64,000 bases of DNA, from NCBI GenBank assembly GCA_963942565.1, contig OZ012690.1, forward strand, positions 43,713,574-43,777,573, written 5' to 3'. Position numbers and translations under genes: made by a program. Under the pieces are notes generated by a model, which saw nothing but the letters and a program-made list of their open reading frames with translations, was not told the DNA's origin and did no database searches. Positions within the stretch are counted from its first letter, which is position 1; the number at the start of each line of letters is the position of its first letter. The stretch comes from Maea johnstoni (taxonomy: Eukaryota; Annelida; Polychaeta; Spionida; Magelonidae). Of this stretch, positions 11,141 through 22,189 are shown in pieces.

Positions 11141-12069
11141 ACAAAAAATCACTCCTGAAAATAAGTGGAGTGCCATTCATTGGTTGCATTTGGCCATCTG
11201 CCCTATATGATACAGAAAGAATATTTCACAACTCAAAATATTCTAAATTCAAATATTAATTGACACAGTGGTTGCTGGTTGATAAAAGAAATGTGTGCAT
11301 GGTGGTAAAAGACACATAGAAGATTCAACTTCCCTGCTATTCACAGCAACATGGGCCAATATGTAAACAAACCAACATGGCTTCCTTGAGTCAGTGACCT
11401 AGATCTTGTCGAGGGTACCTCCACAGTCAGCAGGCATGAAGTTTTGCAATCAAAACATGTCCCCTTCAAAGATATTCTTAACCATCGGTCCTAACTAAAT
11501 GTCCTAATTCTTTGGCAGGTTTTATATTCATATCTTATGCAAATTCAGGCTGATGTACCTCTGAGGTCAGTGGTACTAGTGTCCAGAAATGTATCATAAT
11601 GCCTTTTATGGATTGATCAACACAAATTTATTTAGAATATCCACCCAATGTGAGAACAATTTAGACTTAAATGGGCATTTACTTTTGACCACAGAAATAA
11701 TTAGCTTATTTCATTAATTTGTCATGTAATTACTCAGTAGAAGCAGGATCTGCAGGTGCTTGCAAGGTCTGCCAGGCAGAAATGCATGTTTTCTTCCAGT
11801 AAATCCCTTAAATAATTGGCCAGACATGCATATGCAAGGGAACCATTTCTCTGAACTGCAGTTGCTTTTTTAAGTAACTTACCCTACATCTTTTTTTCTC
11901 ATGGAGTGACACGCATGCATGTACCCCACTGGTAACAGGGTTCTGAGCAAGCATGCTCCAAAAGTGTGCTTTAGATACTATATAATGATACATGAGCATG
12001 GTCCAACTAATCCTCAATTCTGCCACGTCTTGGCCAGTCTTAACAGCAAACTCTCTGCATAATACTTAC
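11141..12069 (-). other. intron 2 of the CBP/p300-like gene (proximal part)
   Basis: The sequence follows a GT donor at 12068-12069 on the minus strand. No further exon is found down to the window start, so intron 2 may run out of the window or the next exon is one I cannot recognise. Non-coding in appearance. Confidence 0.5.
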
Positions 12070-12779
12070 CCGTAGCTGCTGTTGCTGTGAAGCACCCAGC
12101 CCTGAACTGCCCAGCAAGTTCTGTGGAGATCCCATTTGGTTTTGTCCCAAACTATTGGCTAGCATATTTCCTTGTGGCAGTGATCCTGGCAGAGATGACG
12201 GTACACTCCTTGTCACAGCATTTCCACTAGTAACTGTATAATGAGGTCCATTCAGCATTTGCTTTGGATGCATATTTGCACTGCTCATAGATAGTGCTTG
12301 AGAAGTCATTGGATTTGAGTTTAATGTGTTTGCCATAGAAATAGTTCCAATATTACTCGCTATACTAGAAATACTTGTCAATAATGTGTCATTGTTCATA
12401 CTATGTGATGAAGAAGTCCCAGTTTTATTTCCCATACTAGGAGGAGATGATAAATTATTAGAAAGAGGGCTTTTCACAGCATTGTTCATACTAATATTTA
12501 CACTAGGGCTAGGAGTCTTTTCAAGTCTTCCTGAGCCATGCTGTGGACTTGCTATGCTATTTGTCAATGTATTATTTGAAACACTGTTTGGTGTTGTGGA
12601 ATTACTTGACAATAATTGTGACAAGTTTTGATGTCTCTGTGAGGTACTATCTGGCTGCTGTTGGTTGTTTTCGGAACCATTGGTCCCATTTTGAGAGCTT
12701 TCTGCTGTACCAACAGGGCCCCCAATAAGTTCATCCGGCAATTGCGTCTCCAAAGCATCCAGCAACCCAAGGTTGAAGT
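12070..12779 (-). CDS. CBP/p300-like acetyltransferase, coding exon 2
   Basis: Exon 2 of a CREB-binding protein/p300-family coactivator, a nuclear histone acetyltransferase that bridges transcription factors and chromatin. On the minus strand an acceptor (tttcag) precedes the exon and a GTAAGT donor follows it. Spliced to exon 1 it continues the frame as NDNS-D-FNLGLLDALETQLPDELIGG, matching the family's N-terminal signature (human forms have a conserved 'DLPDEL'). The remaining ~220 residues are Ser/Asn/Gln/Thr-rich and disordered, as usual before the TAZ1 domain. An LxxLL nuclear-receptor box (LSQLL, about residues 82-86) is present, as in vertebrate CBP/p300. The exon ends in phase 0. TAZ1, KIX, bromodomain and HAT exons are not seen in the window. 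Confidence 0.85.
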
Positions 12780-13195
12780 CTGAAAAGGTAAAATGTGATT
12801 AGTAGCAATGTATCAATAGCAGAATCAAGCCCCTCAATGAGCAATACATGAAAACAAAGGTGAGAACAATAATTTCTGGAAACTAATAACTGAAGTGTCA
12901 TGCCACCTTTTACCAGGCATTTATTGTATTTCACAAGTAAATGTACACCCTAGAATCAGTGCAAAAAATGACAAACCATTAGTTTTCTTAACAACAAAAT
13001 GTTACACCCCAAGAAATGCCGGCATGGACACATGTACTTCGCATCATTATCAATACTTGCTCAGCAACTCATTATTTAGATCAGTTGCGTCTCAGCAATC
13101 AGTGCAAGCACTGTTCAAAATATAAATGGGCACTAAATCAGGCCAAAAAATGAACAACAATCTAAGTAGAAATAGATCCAAACAATGCGTCTCAC
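12780..13195 (-). other. intron 1 of the CBP/p300-like gene
   Basis: A 416-bp intron, GTGAGA at the donor and a pyrimidine-rich stretch with CAG at the acceptor. Open frames inside it are chance. Confidence 0.8.
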
Positions 13196-13283
13196 CTGAA
13201 TTGTCATTTGGAGTGAGCGTCGGCGATGAGATTTTTTGCCTTTTAGTCGGTGGCCCATCCACGAGCTGGTGATGGTCGGCCAT
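13196..13283 (-). CDS. CBP/p300-like acetyltransferase, first coding exon
   Basis: The exon encodes MADHHQLVDGPPTKRQK followed by ISSPTLTPNDNS and a split codon. This is the typical start of CBP/p300 proteins (human p300 begins MAENVVEPGPPSAKRPKLSS), with the basic KR-K nuclear localisation cluster and the 'SSP' that follows. The start is chosen because ATG at 13283 sits in a fair context (aaacATGG) and matches the family's N-terminus exactly in place. The exon ends in phase 1 at a GTGAG donor and joins exon 2 at 12779. Confidence 0.88.
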
Positions 13284-13900
13284 GTTTGTATATTACAGTT
13301 TTCCTTATACACAAGAATTGAACTTGTTGATCAGAAATCCTCAAAAATATGGCCTTTAAGCCATATAAAGGCTACCCTGATCGATGAATGAGCATCTAAT
13401 GATCCCAAGGAATAGTCAAATTCCATCTTAGGTCATTCTGCGGCCTTCCGATCTTCGAATTTTACACCATAATTTCAAAGCACAAAGCCGATATTCCTTA
13501 GAGCGATGTCTCCTTGTAGCCGCTCCTTATGGAGATCAAGCCGTCCGGTTCCACGGTAAGTCCATTCCTATTGACACCATCTAACTCCTATGGTGGGTTT
13601 AGATGGACTTGGCAACGAACAAATCAACAAAATAACGGTAAAAAGTGAAAATTTTGAAGGTCAGAATTGGCCAAAATGGCGGCTGTTGATGAAAAGTTTT
13701 ACGCTTGTCACAGAAAACAACGAAGATTACCGAGTGGGTATTCCCGATACGGAAACTAATTATTCATAGGAATTACCCTATCACGTGATCAGACTCGGAG
13801 TCCGGATTGGCTCATTTGCCAGCCATGTCACGTGAACGGGGCTTCGTAGCTTTCCGGAAGATTCCGAGAATGATAGTCGTAGTGAATTATGGGTAATATT
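13284..13900 (-). promoter_or_regulatory. likely promoter and 5' UTR of the CBP/p300-like gene
   Basis: The stretch upstream of the start codon is richer in CG than its surroundings and carries several core-promoter-type motifs within 120 bp: E-boxes CACGTG at 13782-13787 and 13829-13834, an inverted CCAAT (ATTGG) near 13806-13810, an ETS-type CCGGAAG at 13854-13860, and a ZNF143/Staf-like site TACCCATAATTCACTACGAC on the minus strand at 13876-13895. No TATA box is placed. The transcription start is not determinable from sequence. Confidence 0.5.
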
Positions 13901-14791
13901 AAATGCCCCATCTCTTTCAGTGGATTCCCTCCATTTGGGTTTCGCTTAGCAGGTACCCGCTGAGTGGCACTCCTGGATAAAAGGGGAATTGCAACCTTTT
14001 CCCCGGATTTATTGCACCCTCAATAGGACTATATATGATGGCCATATTTCGAATTCATACTAGTGCATGTTTTGGGGTGTGTGCATTAATAGTTTTGTAA
14101 TAACTTCTAAATTCTTATTGATGATTTGTACCAGGAGGCTGGACACTGGGAGTGGAATGACAATATGCAATATCAGAAACAAATGATTCCAATTCCAGTT
14201 GTTCTGCTACCACCTTCTTGGCTAAAACATGGACACCTTTTGCTGCTGTTCATGGAAGAATATTTCATACATCTGGAGAGCTAATGAAGGGTCTTTAGAA
14301 TGTGATATTCTGGACACCTGAAAACTGATTCCAAAGTATACATTTTCACTCATGAAAAAATAAGAAAAAACAAAATTTTACAATTTCCAAATTTAGGCAG
14401 CCTGTTTCTAAATCCGGATTAAGATCTTGTCCATCTCCATCATATTCTCATTCTCTTATTACAATTTCACTACATTAGCAACATTGTAAATGGTAATAAA
14501 ATTAGTGTGGGTTTGCTACTTAATTACAGTTACTCAGTAGCTATATAGTTGCATACATATCTATATATACTACAACTGATTCTCAATTCATTCATGTTCC
14601 TGGAGAAAAAGTCTGGATCTATGTCACTTCAGACAATACCTAAGGAGTCAAGAATGATATTACAAAAGATTTGATGGCGATTTATTGGTAGTGTGTTTAT
14701 AAAACATCATATAAAGATATACCAAATTTTTAACTCTTGTTATGGCTCAAGCAAACAGTAAATTTATCTTCAGGGATTTCTCTGCCTATGA
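13901..14791. other. non-coding, nothing recognised
   Basis: Upstream of the CBP/p300-like promoter. No plus-strand exon that would make the promoter bidirectional is visible. Confidence 0.4.
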
Positions 14792-15085
14792 CTAGGGTCT
14801 TTGCAAGAATTTTCAAACTGTGTCCAAAATGTCATTCTAGAAACTTTTGGGTGTCCTATTTTTCAATGATTATCAAAATATCCAGATAACAACCATTAAG
14901 AAGTAGGGGATGATTACAATATATATATGTAAAATGGCCTGAATGCCATAGCAGTTACATTGAGGCAGAGCGATGTATGTCTCTGATTGAGGTGAAAACT
15001 CATTTGTTTTAGATTGACCTTTGTTTTTTAGAAATTCCCCACAAAAAAATCTGGGTTTCCTGATGTATGATTTTCGAGGGTTTGT
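14792..15085. mobile_element. hAT-like MITE, type B, diverged
   Basis: Opens with CTAGGGTCTTTGCAAGAATTT and 'aaactgtgtccaaaatg', recognisably type B, and passes 'gagggtttgtgcat' near the expected end. Termini are decayed and no duplication is seen. Confidence 0.5.
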
Positions 15086-15114
15086 GCATACTCATAATCA
15101 TAATCAGAATAACT

Positions 15115-16195
15115 TTGAATGTCTAGGATATCACTGAGCAGAGTAAGCGTCAACTATTGCAGAAACTCCCATAGGCTTCACCGCTTGTACACAAGCAGAA
15201 AGATTTTTGGTCTTCTCTATATTGAATTTCACCAAGACATGGTCGCTGCAAACACATCTTTGGTATCAAATGTTAACAGATTTGCTTGAAATTTGGCAAA
15301 GTAATAGCTAACAGTATTTCGGTGGGAAAGGTATCACAGTTTTTCTAATTTTGACTGTAAGATATGTAATCTGAAAGTTAGAAATTGCAATTTGAACATA
15401 GAAAATAGAAATAATAATAATAATTGATATTTGATATAGTGCCCTCTCCAACTTGAACTATGATGTTCAAAAGTGCTTTTTAAAAAAAAGGCAGTGGACA
15501 TGTTTAGTCAAATAAACTCCTTTCAAAATAACAATGTTTTCAGCTGTGTCTTGAAGTTGTGCACACTATCAGCTGTCTTGATATTGTCGGGGAGCTCATT
15601 CCAAAGGCATGGTGCATAGGCACAGAAGGCTCTGTCACCAAACCTTTTCAGATTAGTGTGTGGTATCTGTAATAAGTCCTTAGAACCCCTTTATTGGCTT
15701 GTTTGACTAACAAGCTGACTTTTTAGACATGTAATGTGATACCCTTCCCTCCCTATTGATCTTTCCTCCACATCATGTAAATTTGAAAAAAAGATTGCGT
15801 TAGTTTAAGTTTTGCATTTTTTAGCAAAACTAAAATTCGCAATGATTAGTGCTGCCACTCTAAGTGTATAGCTGGCACTCCATGTTGCGACCAATTCGCA
15901 AAATAAAAAACGTAAAAATAAATTTTCTGTAAATTCGCAAATTTTACTCTACACAATCTTTTGTTAATCTACAGTATGAGAAATGTGAAGGTTCCCGGTG
16001 CAAAGTTGTGGGTAGGAGCTCCAATTGAAAACACTAAGCATATTTTTTCCGTTTTTTACCCCCAAAAATCTTACACTTTTCTGAGATGTACTTTGTCGAT
16101 TCTTAATGAAGTCCTCATCAGAAACCAATCAGGCAATATATACTTTGTGTATTTTAGATTGTCAAATAAACATAGGGTATGGGAAAACTGGGTCA
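15115..16195 (+). repeat. unclassified ~1-kb repeat family, copy 1, split by a LINE
   Basis: The block 'gaatgtctagg...gcagaa-ctc' to 'ttgaatttcac' and 'tttggtatcaaatgtt' near 15120-15290 matches 58775-58930 in the same orientation. The other side of the family, 'caggcaatatatactttgt' near 16130, matches 59230. The middle is interrupted by a LINE end on the minus strand. No open frame of note; family unknown. Confidence 0.6.
15411..15745 (-). mobile_element. CR1/L2-like LINE 3' fragment
   Basis: Read on the minus strand, codons give KRFGDRAFCAYAPCLWNELP and 'TADSVHNFKTQLKTLLF', the conserved C-terminal tail of CR1/L2-type non-LTR retrotransposon ORF2, followed by 3' UTR and an (ATT)n tail at about 15411-15425. 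A related but distinct LINE end on the other strand is at 22190-22740. The copy is 5'-truncated and lacks the reverse transcriptase core. Confidence 0.75.
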
Positions 16196-16214
16196 AATAA
16201 ATTAACCCCATAAG

Positions 16215-17040
16215 TAGGCCTGAAAGATCTTTTGTTGAGGAACACTTTAAGTATCACAAATGTACCCTCCCAGCAGGGTGTAACATTTTGGGGTAAAAAA
16301 TTGAAAAAACATACATAGTGTTTCAAATATAGGTCCTGTCCTCAATTCTGGGCTGGGTCCATCAAATTTCATAAATGTGGATGAATTATAATTATGGAGG
16401 AAAATGTATCGCACTTTTTTGCTCTTAAAACTTTATGACCATTTTTGGAATTTTTGTCGAAAAGGAGAAAAAAGTGTATTTTTCAACTTCTAGATTGCTT
16501 AACTTTGGAATAGAGGTAAAATTCGAAAAACTGTGCTACACATCCCTCTGAAAAAACTCTTAGCTATTTACATACCAAATTTCAAGAAAATCTATTAACA
16601 TTTGGTACCCAAAATGCTTGTTTAAAGCAATCATGTTTTGGTGAAATTCAACATGGAGAAAAGAGCAAAAGACGTTGAGGCTACAAGACAAATCTTATCA
16701 GGTAAACTTTTACACACGCCAAAGCATTCTGACTTGCAATACTTGCCTAAAATATCAATCCAAAATTTTGGGATGTCCAACGTCTTTTTGTGTATTCTTG
16801 ACCTTTGGACGATCCTTAATCAGAATCTGGCGGGTGCCACCCTCATACCCTTGGGCATGTTTTTAATTTGCATAAATTCAATATGGCCGCCATGCTCTCA
16901 TTGGAATAGGAAATGCATATTAATATTGGTACTACACTTAATTTCAAAACAGCCAGAGAGACTCAACTGAGTAGGCAAAATAATGATGAGGAATCCAAAA
17001 ATGATAATTATAAAGCTAAATATTGAACTTATAGACTTCT
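16215..17040 (-). repeat. unclassified ~1-kb repeat family, copy 2 (inverted)
   Basis: 'gcctgaaagatcttttgttga' near 16219 and 'tttggtacccaaaatgcttg...gtgaaattcaa' near 16600-16650 match copy 3 (17380 onward) in the same orientation and copies 1 and 4 in reverse. Copies 1 and 2 face each other with almost no spacer. Confidence 0.5.
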
Positions 17041-17640
17041 AATTTGCATAAAAACATGGCCGCCATGCACAATTGTCATAAAAAACTATTTTCCTGTATT
17101 TGTGTTAAGTATCTTACTCATTAAGGGGAATATCACTTCTGTTTTTGTTTAGAGGATTGCCGTACATACCTGAGGACTGAGAAGGTGGATTGCATTTACT
17201 TCTATGGAAGAGCAAAGTCAAAATGACATCATTGAGCCATGCAGAAACAAATATAGCAACCACCAAGAATAATATGAATTCAAAGCATTTTATTTTGAGT
17301 TATTTCTTTTATTGACTCGTTTTTTCCTCTACCCTGCTTTTATTTGAAAATTTAGCCTATACAAAATATATACATGTATTGCCTGAAAGGTCTTTTGATG
17401 AAGAATACATGAAACATCACAAAAGTACCCTCAGAGCACTGTGCATAGTGTTTTCAAACAGAGCTCCTATCATTCAAGAATAACTGGTTGGTGACTAAGT
17501 TTCACAAATGTGGAGAAGTGACCAATACACATGGAAATTTATCATTTTTTCTAATTTTTATCCCGTTCAAATTTTATAACCTTTTCTTTCAGAATGTTTG
17601 TTGAAAATGAGAGAAAAAATACATTTTTCAACTTTCAGAG

Positions 17641-17865
17641 GGGCCTGCCCTGATGGTTGTACTGTAATGCATTTCCACTGACTGCTAGCTGTCTCTCACC
17701 ACTGCCCGGGTTCGATTCATGTCTGTGGCATGTGAGAAAGTGACCAGTGACTTGGGTTTAGGCGTTGGTTTTCGCCTTGTACTCCGATTTCCTCCACCAC
17801 ATACAACTGGCTCAAGTTACAACTTAGCTGCAATATGGCAGAAGTGACGAAAAAAAATATTTTTA
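17641..17865 (+). mobile_element. tRNA-derived SINE (family S1), copy 1
   Basis: Starts GGGCCTGCCCTGATGG and carries a pol III B-box-like GGTTCGATTC at about 17709-17718. It then has 'gtgactt-gg-t-aggcg-tggttttcgcc' and 'gtactccg-tttcctccacca', ending in an A-rich tail. It shares the whole layout with the copy at 17959. Confidence 0.65.
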
Positions 17866-17958
17866 GCTCTATGATTAATTTCAAGCAAAGCCATAAACAT
17901 TTGAAATTCTAAATGCATGGTTAAAGCAACTGTGTTTTGGTGAAATTCAATATGGAGA

Positions 17959-18185
17959 GGGCCTGCCCTGATGACTGTGTGGTCTAGGGCATTGCCACTG
18001 ACTGCTAGCTGTCTCTCACCACTGCCTGGGTTTGAATCCTGGCCGGAACATGTGAGAAAGTTGCCGGTGACTTGGGGCGAGGCGGTGGTTTTCGCCAGGT
18101 ACTCCGCTTTCCTCCACCAGTTTCAACTGGCTAGTCACAAATTAGCCTCAATATAAGAAAAAGTGAAGAAAAATCAAATTCCAAA
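17959..18185 (+). mobile_element. tRNA-derived SINE (family S1), copy 2, with 12-bp target duplication
   Basis: Same family as 17641, B-box-like GGTTTGAATCC in the head, A-rich 3' end. The 12-bp flanks TCAATATGGAGA at 17947-17958 and 18186-18197 are identical, which fixes the ends at 227 bp and shows LINE-type retroposition into the host repeat. Confidence 0.82.
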
Positions 18186-18390
18186 TCAATATGGAGAAAA
18201 GGACCGAAGACATTTCCTACTTGTGTGCAAGACTTTGGGAGCTTCTGTAATAGATAGTCTTTTACTATCCTCAGTGATTGCCTAGACATTCACAATTGGA
18301 CTGATTATGAGAAAAAGTATGTAGTCTTTAACATATGTGAAAATCTGTTGATGACCCTATATTCGCAATTAACCCCACAATCCACCTTAA

Positions 18391-18839
18391 GTTCTTTTTA
18401 TAATTTTATGCAAAAGAAACATGTCACCATGATATTTTCCATTCCAAAACCAGGCTTTGGATACCTTAGCTGCACTTACTTGGCACTGTTAATGCACCAA
18501 TGGAGTCTCTACTAAGTCCTAGTATGGTGTACCCCACAAGGGGCACACCTTCTTGGCTTGATCAATGGTGTGCAACAGGAGCTGGTACCTCTCGGGGAAC
18601 CCTACGCTGGCGTGGCACCCTGCTCACCTTTTAAGAGAATGGGGATGTGTGGATCTGTCTATGGATACCATGTATCTAAAAGACCCCTTGGTCCTCTTTG
18701 GATTTGAAGGCTCTGCTCTTTCTCTTCCACTTTTTCTTCTTTTGCATGCTCTGTCATTGCTCTTCAACAATGGCAAAGGACCACTTTACGAAAAAAAAAA
18801 AACCTTATGGCACTGAATGGCTTACTGTGCCGATGTGCC
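18391..18839. other. non-coding, nothing recognised
   Basis: An 83-codon frame at 18565-18816 shows no motif. It might be the 5' margin of the DIRS-like fossil that follows, but I cannot support that. Confidence 0.35.
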
Positions 18840-20280
18840 TTTAAGCCCTCATTCAATCAACCAGTATGGTTAAATCATTGTTGCATTTATCATCTGCCCC
18901 CCACTGGCAAACTATTGTGCAAGACACAATGGCAGATTTGCAGCTACAACTGTTTCTGGAGGAGGCACTCGCAGTTGAGCATCCATGAGCTACAACTCTC
19001 AGCAGTTCGGTGGGAATTGAATTTCCACTAGTAACAGGGTTTGGCACCCCATCAGTCATCTCCTATCTATTCAGTGATATCAGCATCTGGTGGTTCTAAC
19101 TGGTCAGCTGCCTTCCAGATCATTGTCTGTAGGTTGCCACACTTGGGATGATGAGAAAGGTTGTTGTCAGTCAACCTCTGCGTTTCAGGTGCTCCCTTTC
19201 ATCCTTTCCACGGCCCCCAGGTGTTCGCTCTGATAGTGGTGTAGATAGAGACCATTCTCAAGGTACAAGGGGTAGACATGCACCAGTATCTGGATAGTTG
19301 TTTGCTTATTAGAATCATTTGGTCCACATGGTCGAGTGTCATTTCGACCTGACCTGATTTTTGGTCACCAGGCTAGGCTTCCCTTGTAAACAAAAAGACA
19401 TTTTTTCATGGAGAGTGATATATTGACGGACAATCCATATGCCCGGACCTACCTTGATCTGGCGTTGGTGGTGGAATGGAGATAGTGGGCAAACTGGGAG
19501 TATCTCACGGTGGGACATCCGTTTCTCCAACTGGAACTGACAATGTCAATAGCGACTGGCGCTCCAAGGAGGGTTGGGGAGGCCATCTGGGAGATTGGGT
19601 GGTCTCAGGTCAGTTACCTACACCAGGGGCAAAGCATCACAAACTGGCTGGAGTTCCAGGCAGTGTGGTTGACCATGAAGCAGTTTTGCCCCAACTTAGT
19701 GGTGCAGCTGTGGACATCCTGTCTGATAACTCTATTACAGTTGCCCACATCAACAAGGAGGATGGGACTCAGTTCCCCTCCAAGGCCAGACGAGAGTCAA
19801 CTTGTCAGACTGATAATTCCTGTCTCAAACACTACAGACTTTGGTGTGTGGATAGAAGTGTGTCCCTCTCAGGCCACCCTAACAGAGGTGGCAAATCTCC
19901 TAAATGTCCTCAGAAAATTGCTGCGTAAAGGCAGGAACTTGACTGCCTCCACGTTGGCAGACTGTTGAAGCTATACAGGAGTTCCTCGATGGGTACACCG
20001 TCTTTCCTTAATCTGTTAGACCTAGGACTCTGAGAGAGACATCGGACCTTCCACGACTGGTGCACTTGGCTGAAGCCCCCTTTGAGCTTTTACTTTGGGC
20101 ACCTCGGAAGTCTGTGGCCATAAAGACAGCTTTCCTCCTGCAACTGTCCCTGGCCAGGCGGGGGAGCTTGGTTCATGGCTGCAGGATAGACCCTGGTTAT
20201 CTGCGGTGGGAGAATGGAGGGGGCCATTCAGTCAAGTATGTTTCAAGTTGCCCTGCTCTATAGCAAATATCTGCTCTGAT
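18840..20280 (+). mobile_element. DIRS-like retrotransposon fossil
   Basis: Fragments in plus-strand frames match DIRS-type pol in order. There is a reverse-transcriptase end like 'GVDMHQYLD' near 19280, an RNase H region with 'GWGGHLGDWVVSG' and 'TNWLEFQAVWLTMKQF' near 19570-19690 and 'VAHINKEDGT' near 19740, and a tyrosine-recombinase-like 'KTAFLLQLSLARRGSL' with 'DPGYLRW' near 20120-20210. DIRS elements use a tyrosine recombinase instead of a DDE integrase. The copy is partial and broken by several changes, and neither terminal repeat is seen. It looks old. Confidence 0.72.
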
Positions 20281-21013
20281 TCCTGAAAAAAACAAGGCAT
20301 CTTGGTTAAGAGAATCCACATCATGCATACCACCAAACTACATATACAATATTATCAAATTCTAAAGGGAACTAAGCAGTGGAAAGGTTACACAACTACT
20401 CAGCAAAGCAAACTACAAAGTTCAAAATTACAGAAGATAAGGTTGGTTGAATAGGTGAGTCTATGGGAATAGCATTTAGGAAAGAGAAGTGTTGCTGGTT
20501 ATGCAGTGGCTGCTCTACATTCAACCTCTACCCTAAAAACATGCCAGAATGAGGAACTACAAGTGCACTAGGCAAGCAGCACTATGAGGCAAAGGAACTG
20601 TCTAGATTAGTGTGCATTAAGAACTTACAAAGATAAAGGGAAACATGTAATAAGTAATAGGCTAGTAGCAAGCTATTGTAATAGTCTATCACATAGCTTT
20701 GCACTCTTAGATCTTTCATACATAATTACATGCACAACAACATGCAAACAACAAAAAGGCAACTATATGAGGTCATATTTGAATGTAAAGAAAGATTGTT
20801 AGGTTACTGGTGCAACATCAAAAAAGGGTTAAAAAAATGTCAATTGTTTCCTCAAAACAGAAATACTTTTCATCTCAAATCACTCATTTTGGTCTCAGAT
20901 AATGCTGAGAATGCATTTTAGAGCATCTAGAATCCTCTGGCTTCTGGGTGCCGCTCCCTTGCTGCAATGGCCGCCCACTGCTGGCGCACGGGCCCTACTC
21001 CGAAGTTGAACGG
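20281..21013. other. non-coding, nothing recognised
   Basis: AT-rich sequence with no supportable feature. Confidence 0.4.
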
Positions 21014-21081
21014 GCTTGGACACCCTACTTCTCAAACTGGCAATTTGGACACCCAGTTTTGGAAAAATGGCTAAGTCCCTG
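21014..21081. mobile_element. hAT-like MITE, type B fragment
   Basis: 'ggacaccc' phrases followed by 'ttggacacccagttttggaa' and GGCTAAGTCCCTG at 21069-21081 match the inverse of a type B terminus. The rest is absent. Confidence 0.6.
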
Positions 21082-21447
21082 GAATCGTCCACAGGCCTCA
21101 ATTCTACTCGAGAGATCTTGTTACCAAGGGCAGGTTCGGTGCAGCAGTGTTGGTGGCTGCTCGCACAGCTTCTAAGAAGTGAAGAGTCCCTTCCACAGCC
21201 GCTTTGAACGGCGGTACTCTGCTTCCAATGTGACCAGGTAAAACAGGAAATTAAAAGTAATTTCTCTTTAATAAGTACTTACCTAAGATCATTGCCCACC
21301 CTTCTGTAAAGTCCCTTAGGTTTTTTTCATGCCTGGAGATGCGCATGCAATGACCAGCCACATCTGCAGCCAGTTGTAGGTGCTGCCATGTGGGGGCACA
21401 CTGTGACCTAACTGTTTTTCTTTTAACTTTGAGGCTAATCTTAGTAG
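21082..21447. other. non-coding, nothing recognised
   Basis: No exon or repeat identified. Confidence 0.4.
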
Positions 21448-21461
21448 CCCTAACCTATGGA

Positions 21462-21733
21462 GGGATCCGCCGTGGCCTAGTGGTTAGGATGCCTGGCTCC
21501 CAAGCGTGAGTTCGCAGGTTCGAGTCTCCGCTGGATCCCCAAGCGAGTTGGCCTGGTCGCTATATAAATGTGCGGCATTGTGGAGGACTGCCTATGGTCC
21601 TTCTGCAACAGAAAGACCCCTTGGAACCATTCGTGAAGAGTAGGGAATTTCTTCCCGGTTCCGGGTTTCTATCTTGTCGCGATATGACCTAAGCTGTTGA
21701 AAGCGACGTAAAACCCAATTCTTTCCTTCCCTT
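21462..21733 (+). mobile_element. tRNA-derived SINE (family S2) with 14-bp target duplication
   Basis: The head imitates a tRNA: GGATCCG and its 3' partner TGGATCC form an acceptor-like stem, the A box is TGGCCTAGTGG and the B box GGTTCGAGTCTC. A conserved tail with 'gttgaaagcgacgtaaaac' leads to a TTCC-rich 3' end. Flanks CCCTAACCTATGGA at 21448-21461 and 21734-21747 are identical. The T-arm does not pair well, so this is a SINE head and not a working tRNA gene. Length 272 bp. Confidence 0.9.
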
Positions 21734-21747
21734 CCCTAACCTATGGA

Positions 21748-22189
21748 CGTTTGAAATAGCCTTTCCATTAAAAAAAAAGAGAATACCACTGGGAGCAAGC
21801 CCCGGAGATGGTTTCCAATGATCGCAGGTAAGTATTTATCATAAACGAGAAGTTACTTCTAATTTTCTGGTTATACGAAAAGTATTAACTTTTTGAAGTA
21901 AATATTTTATAATTCTAAATAGAGGTTCTGGCTTAAAATCAATAATACTAGTAACCTCATTCCCTTTAAGGGAATACATGTACCATTGATTTATCATTTT
22001 ACGTGCAAAATCACCTATTTGACAATATGTTTGCCTATATTATTTAGTAAGTAAATTTCATGCAATGACAATTATATAAGAATTCACCAGTCCTAAATTC
22101 TTGATGCAGTTAAACTGAGCGCTTATAAAAAGTCACTGATAGTTTGTGGCAGGCAGACGTCTGATAAATTACAAAGTGAATGCAATGGA
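21748..22189. other. non-coding, nothing recognised
   Basis: No feature seen between the SINE and the LINE end. Confidence 0.4.

Larger units (their letters stand above)
17360..18390 (-). repeat. unclassified ~1-kb repeat family, copy 3, carrying two SINEs
   Basis: 'cctgaaaggtcttttgatgaag' opens it, and 'gtgattgcctagacattc' and 'aaccccacaatccacc' close it; these are the reverse complements of the edges of copy 4 at 58680-59340. Two SINEs (17641 and 17959) interrupt it. No coding frame. Confidence 0.6.

Noticed and set aside
13901-14200. Bidirectional promoter partner gene on the plus strand
   Set aside because: No coding frame or donor site that I could support follows the promoter cluster on the plus strand.
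21464-21538. Functional tRNA gene
   Set aside because: The acceptor-like stem and boxes are present but the T-arm does not pair, and the sequence continues into a SINE body with a 14-bp duplication around the whole.
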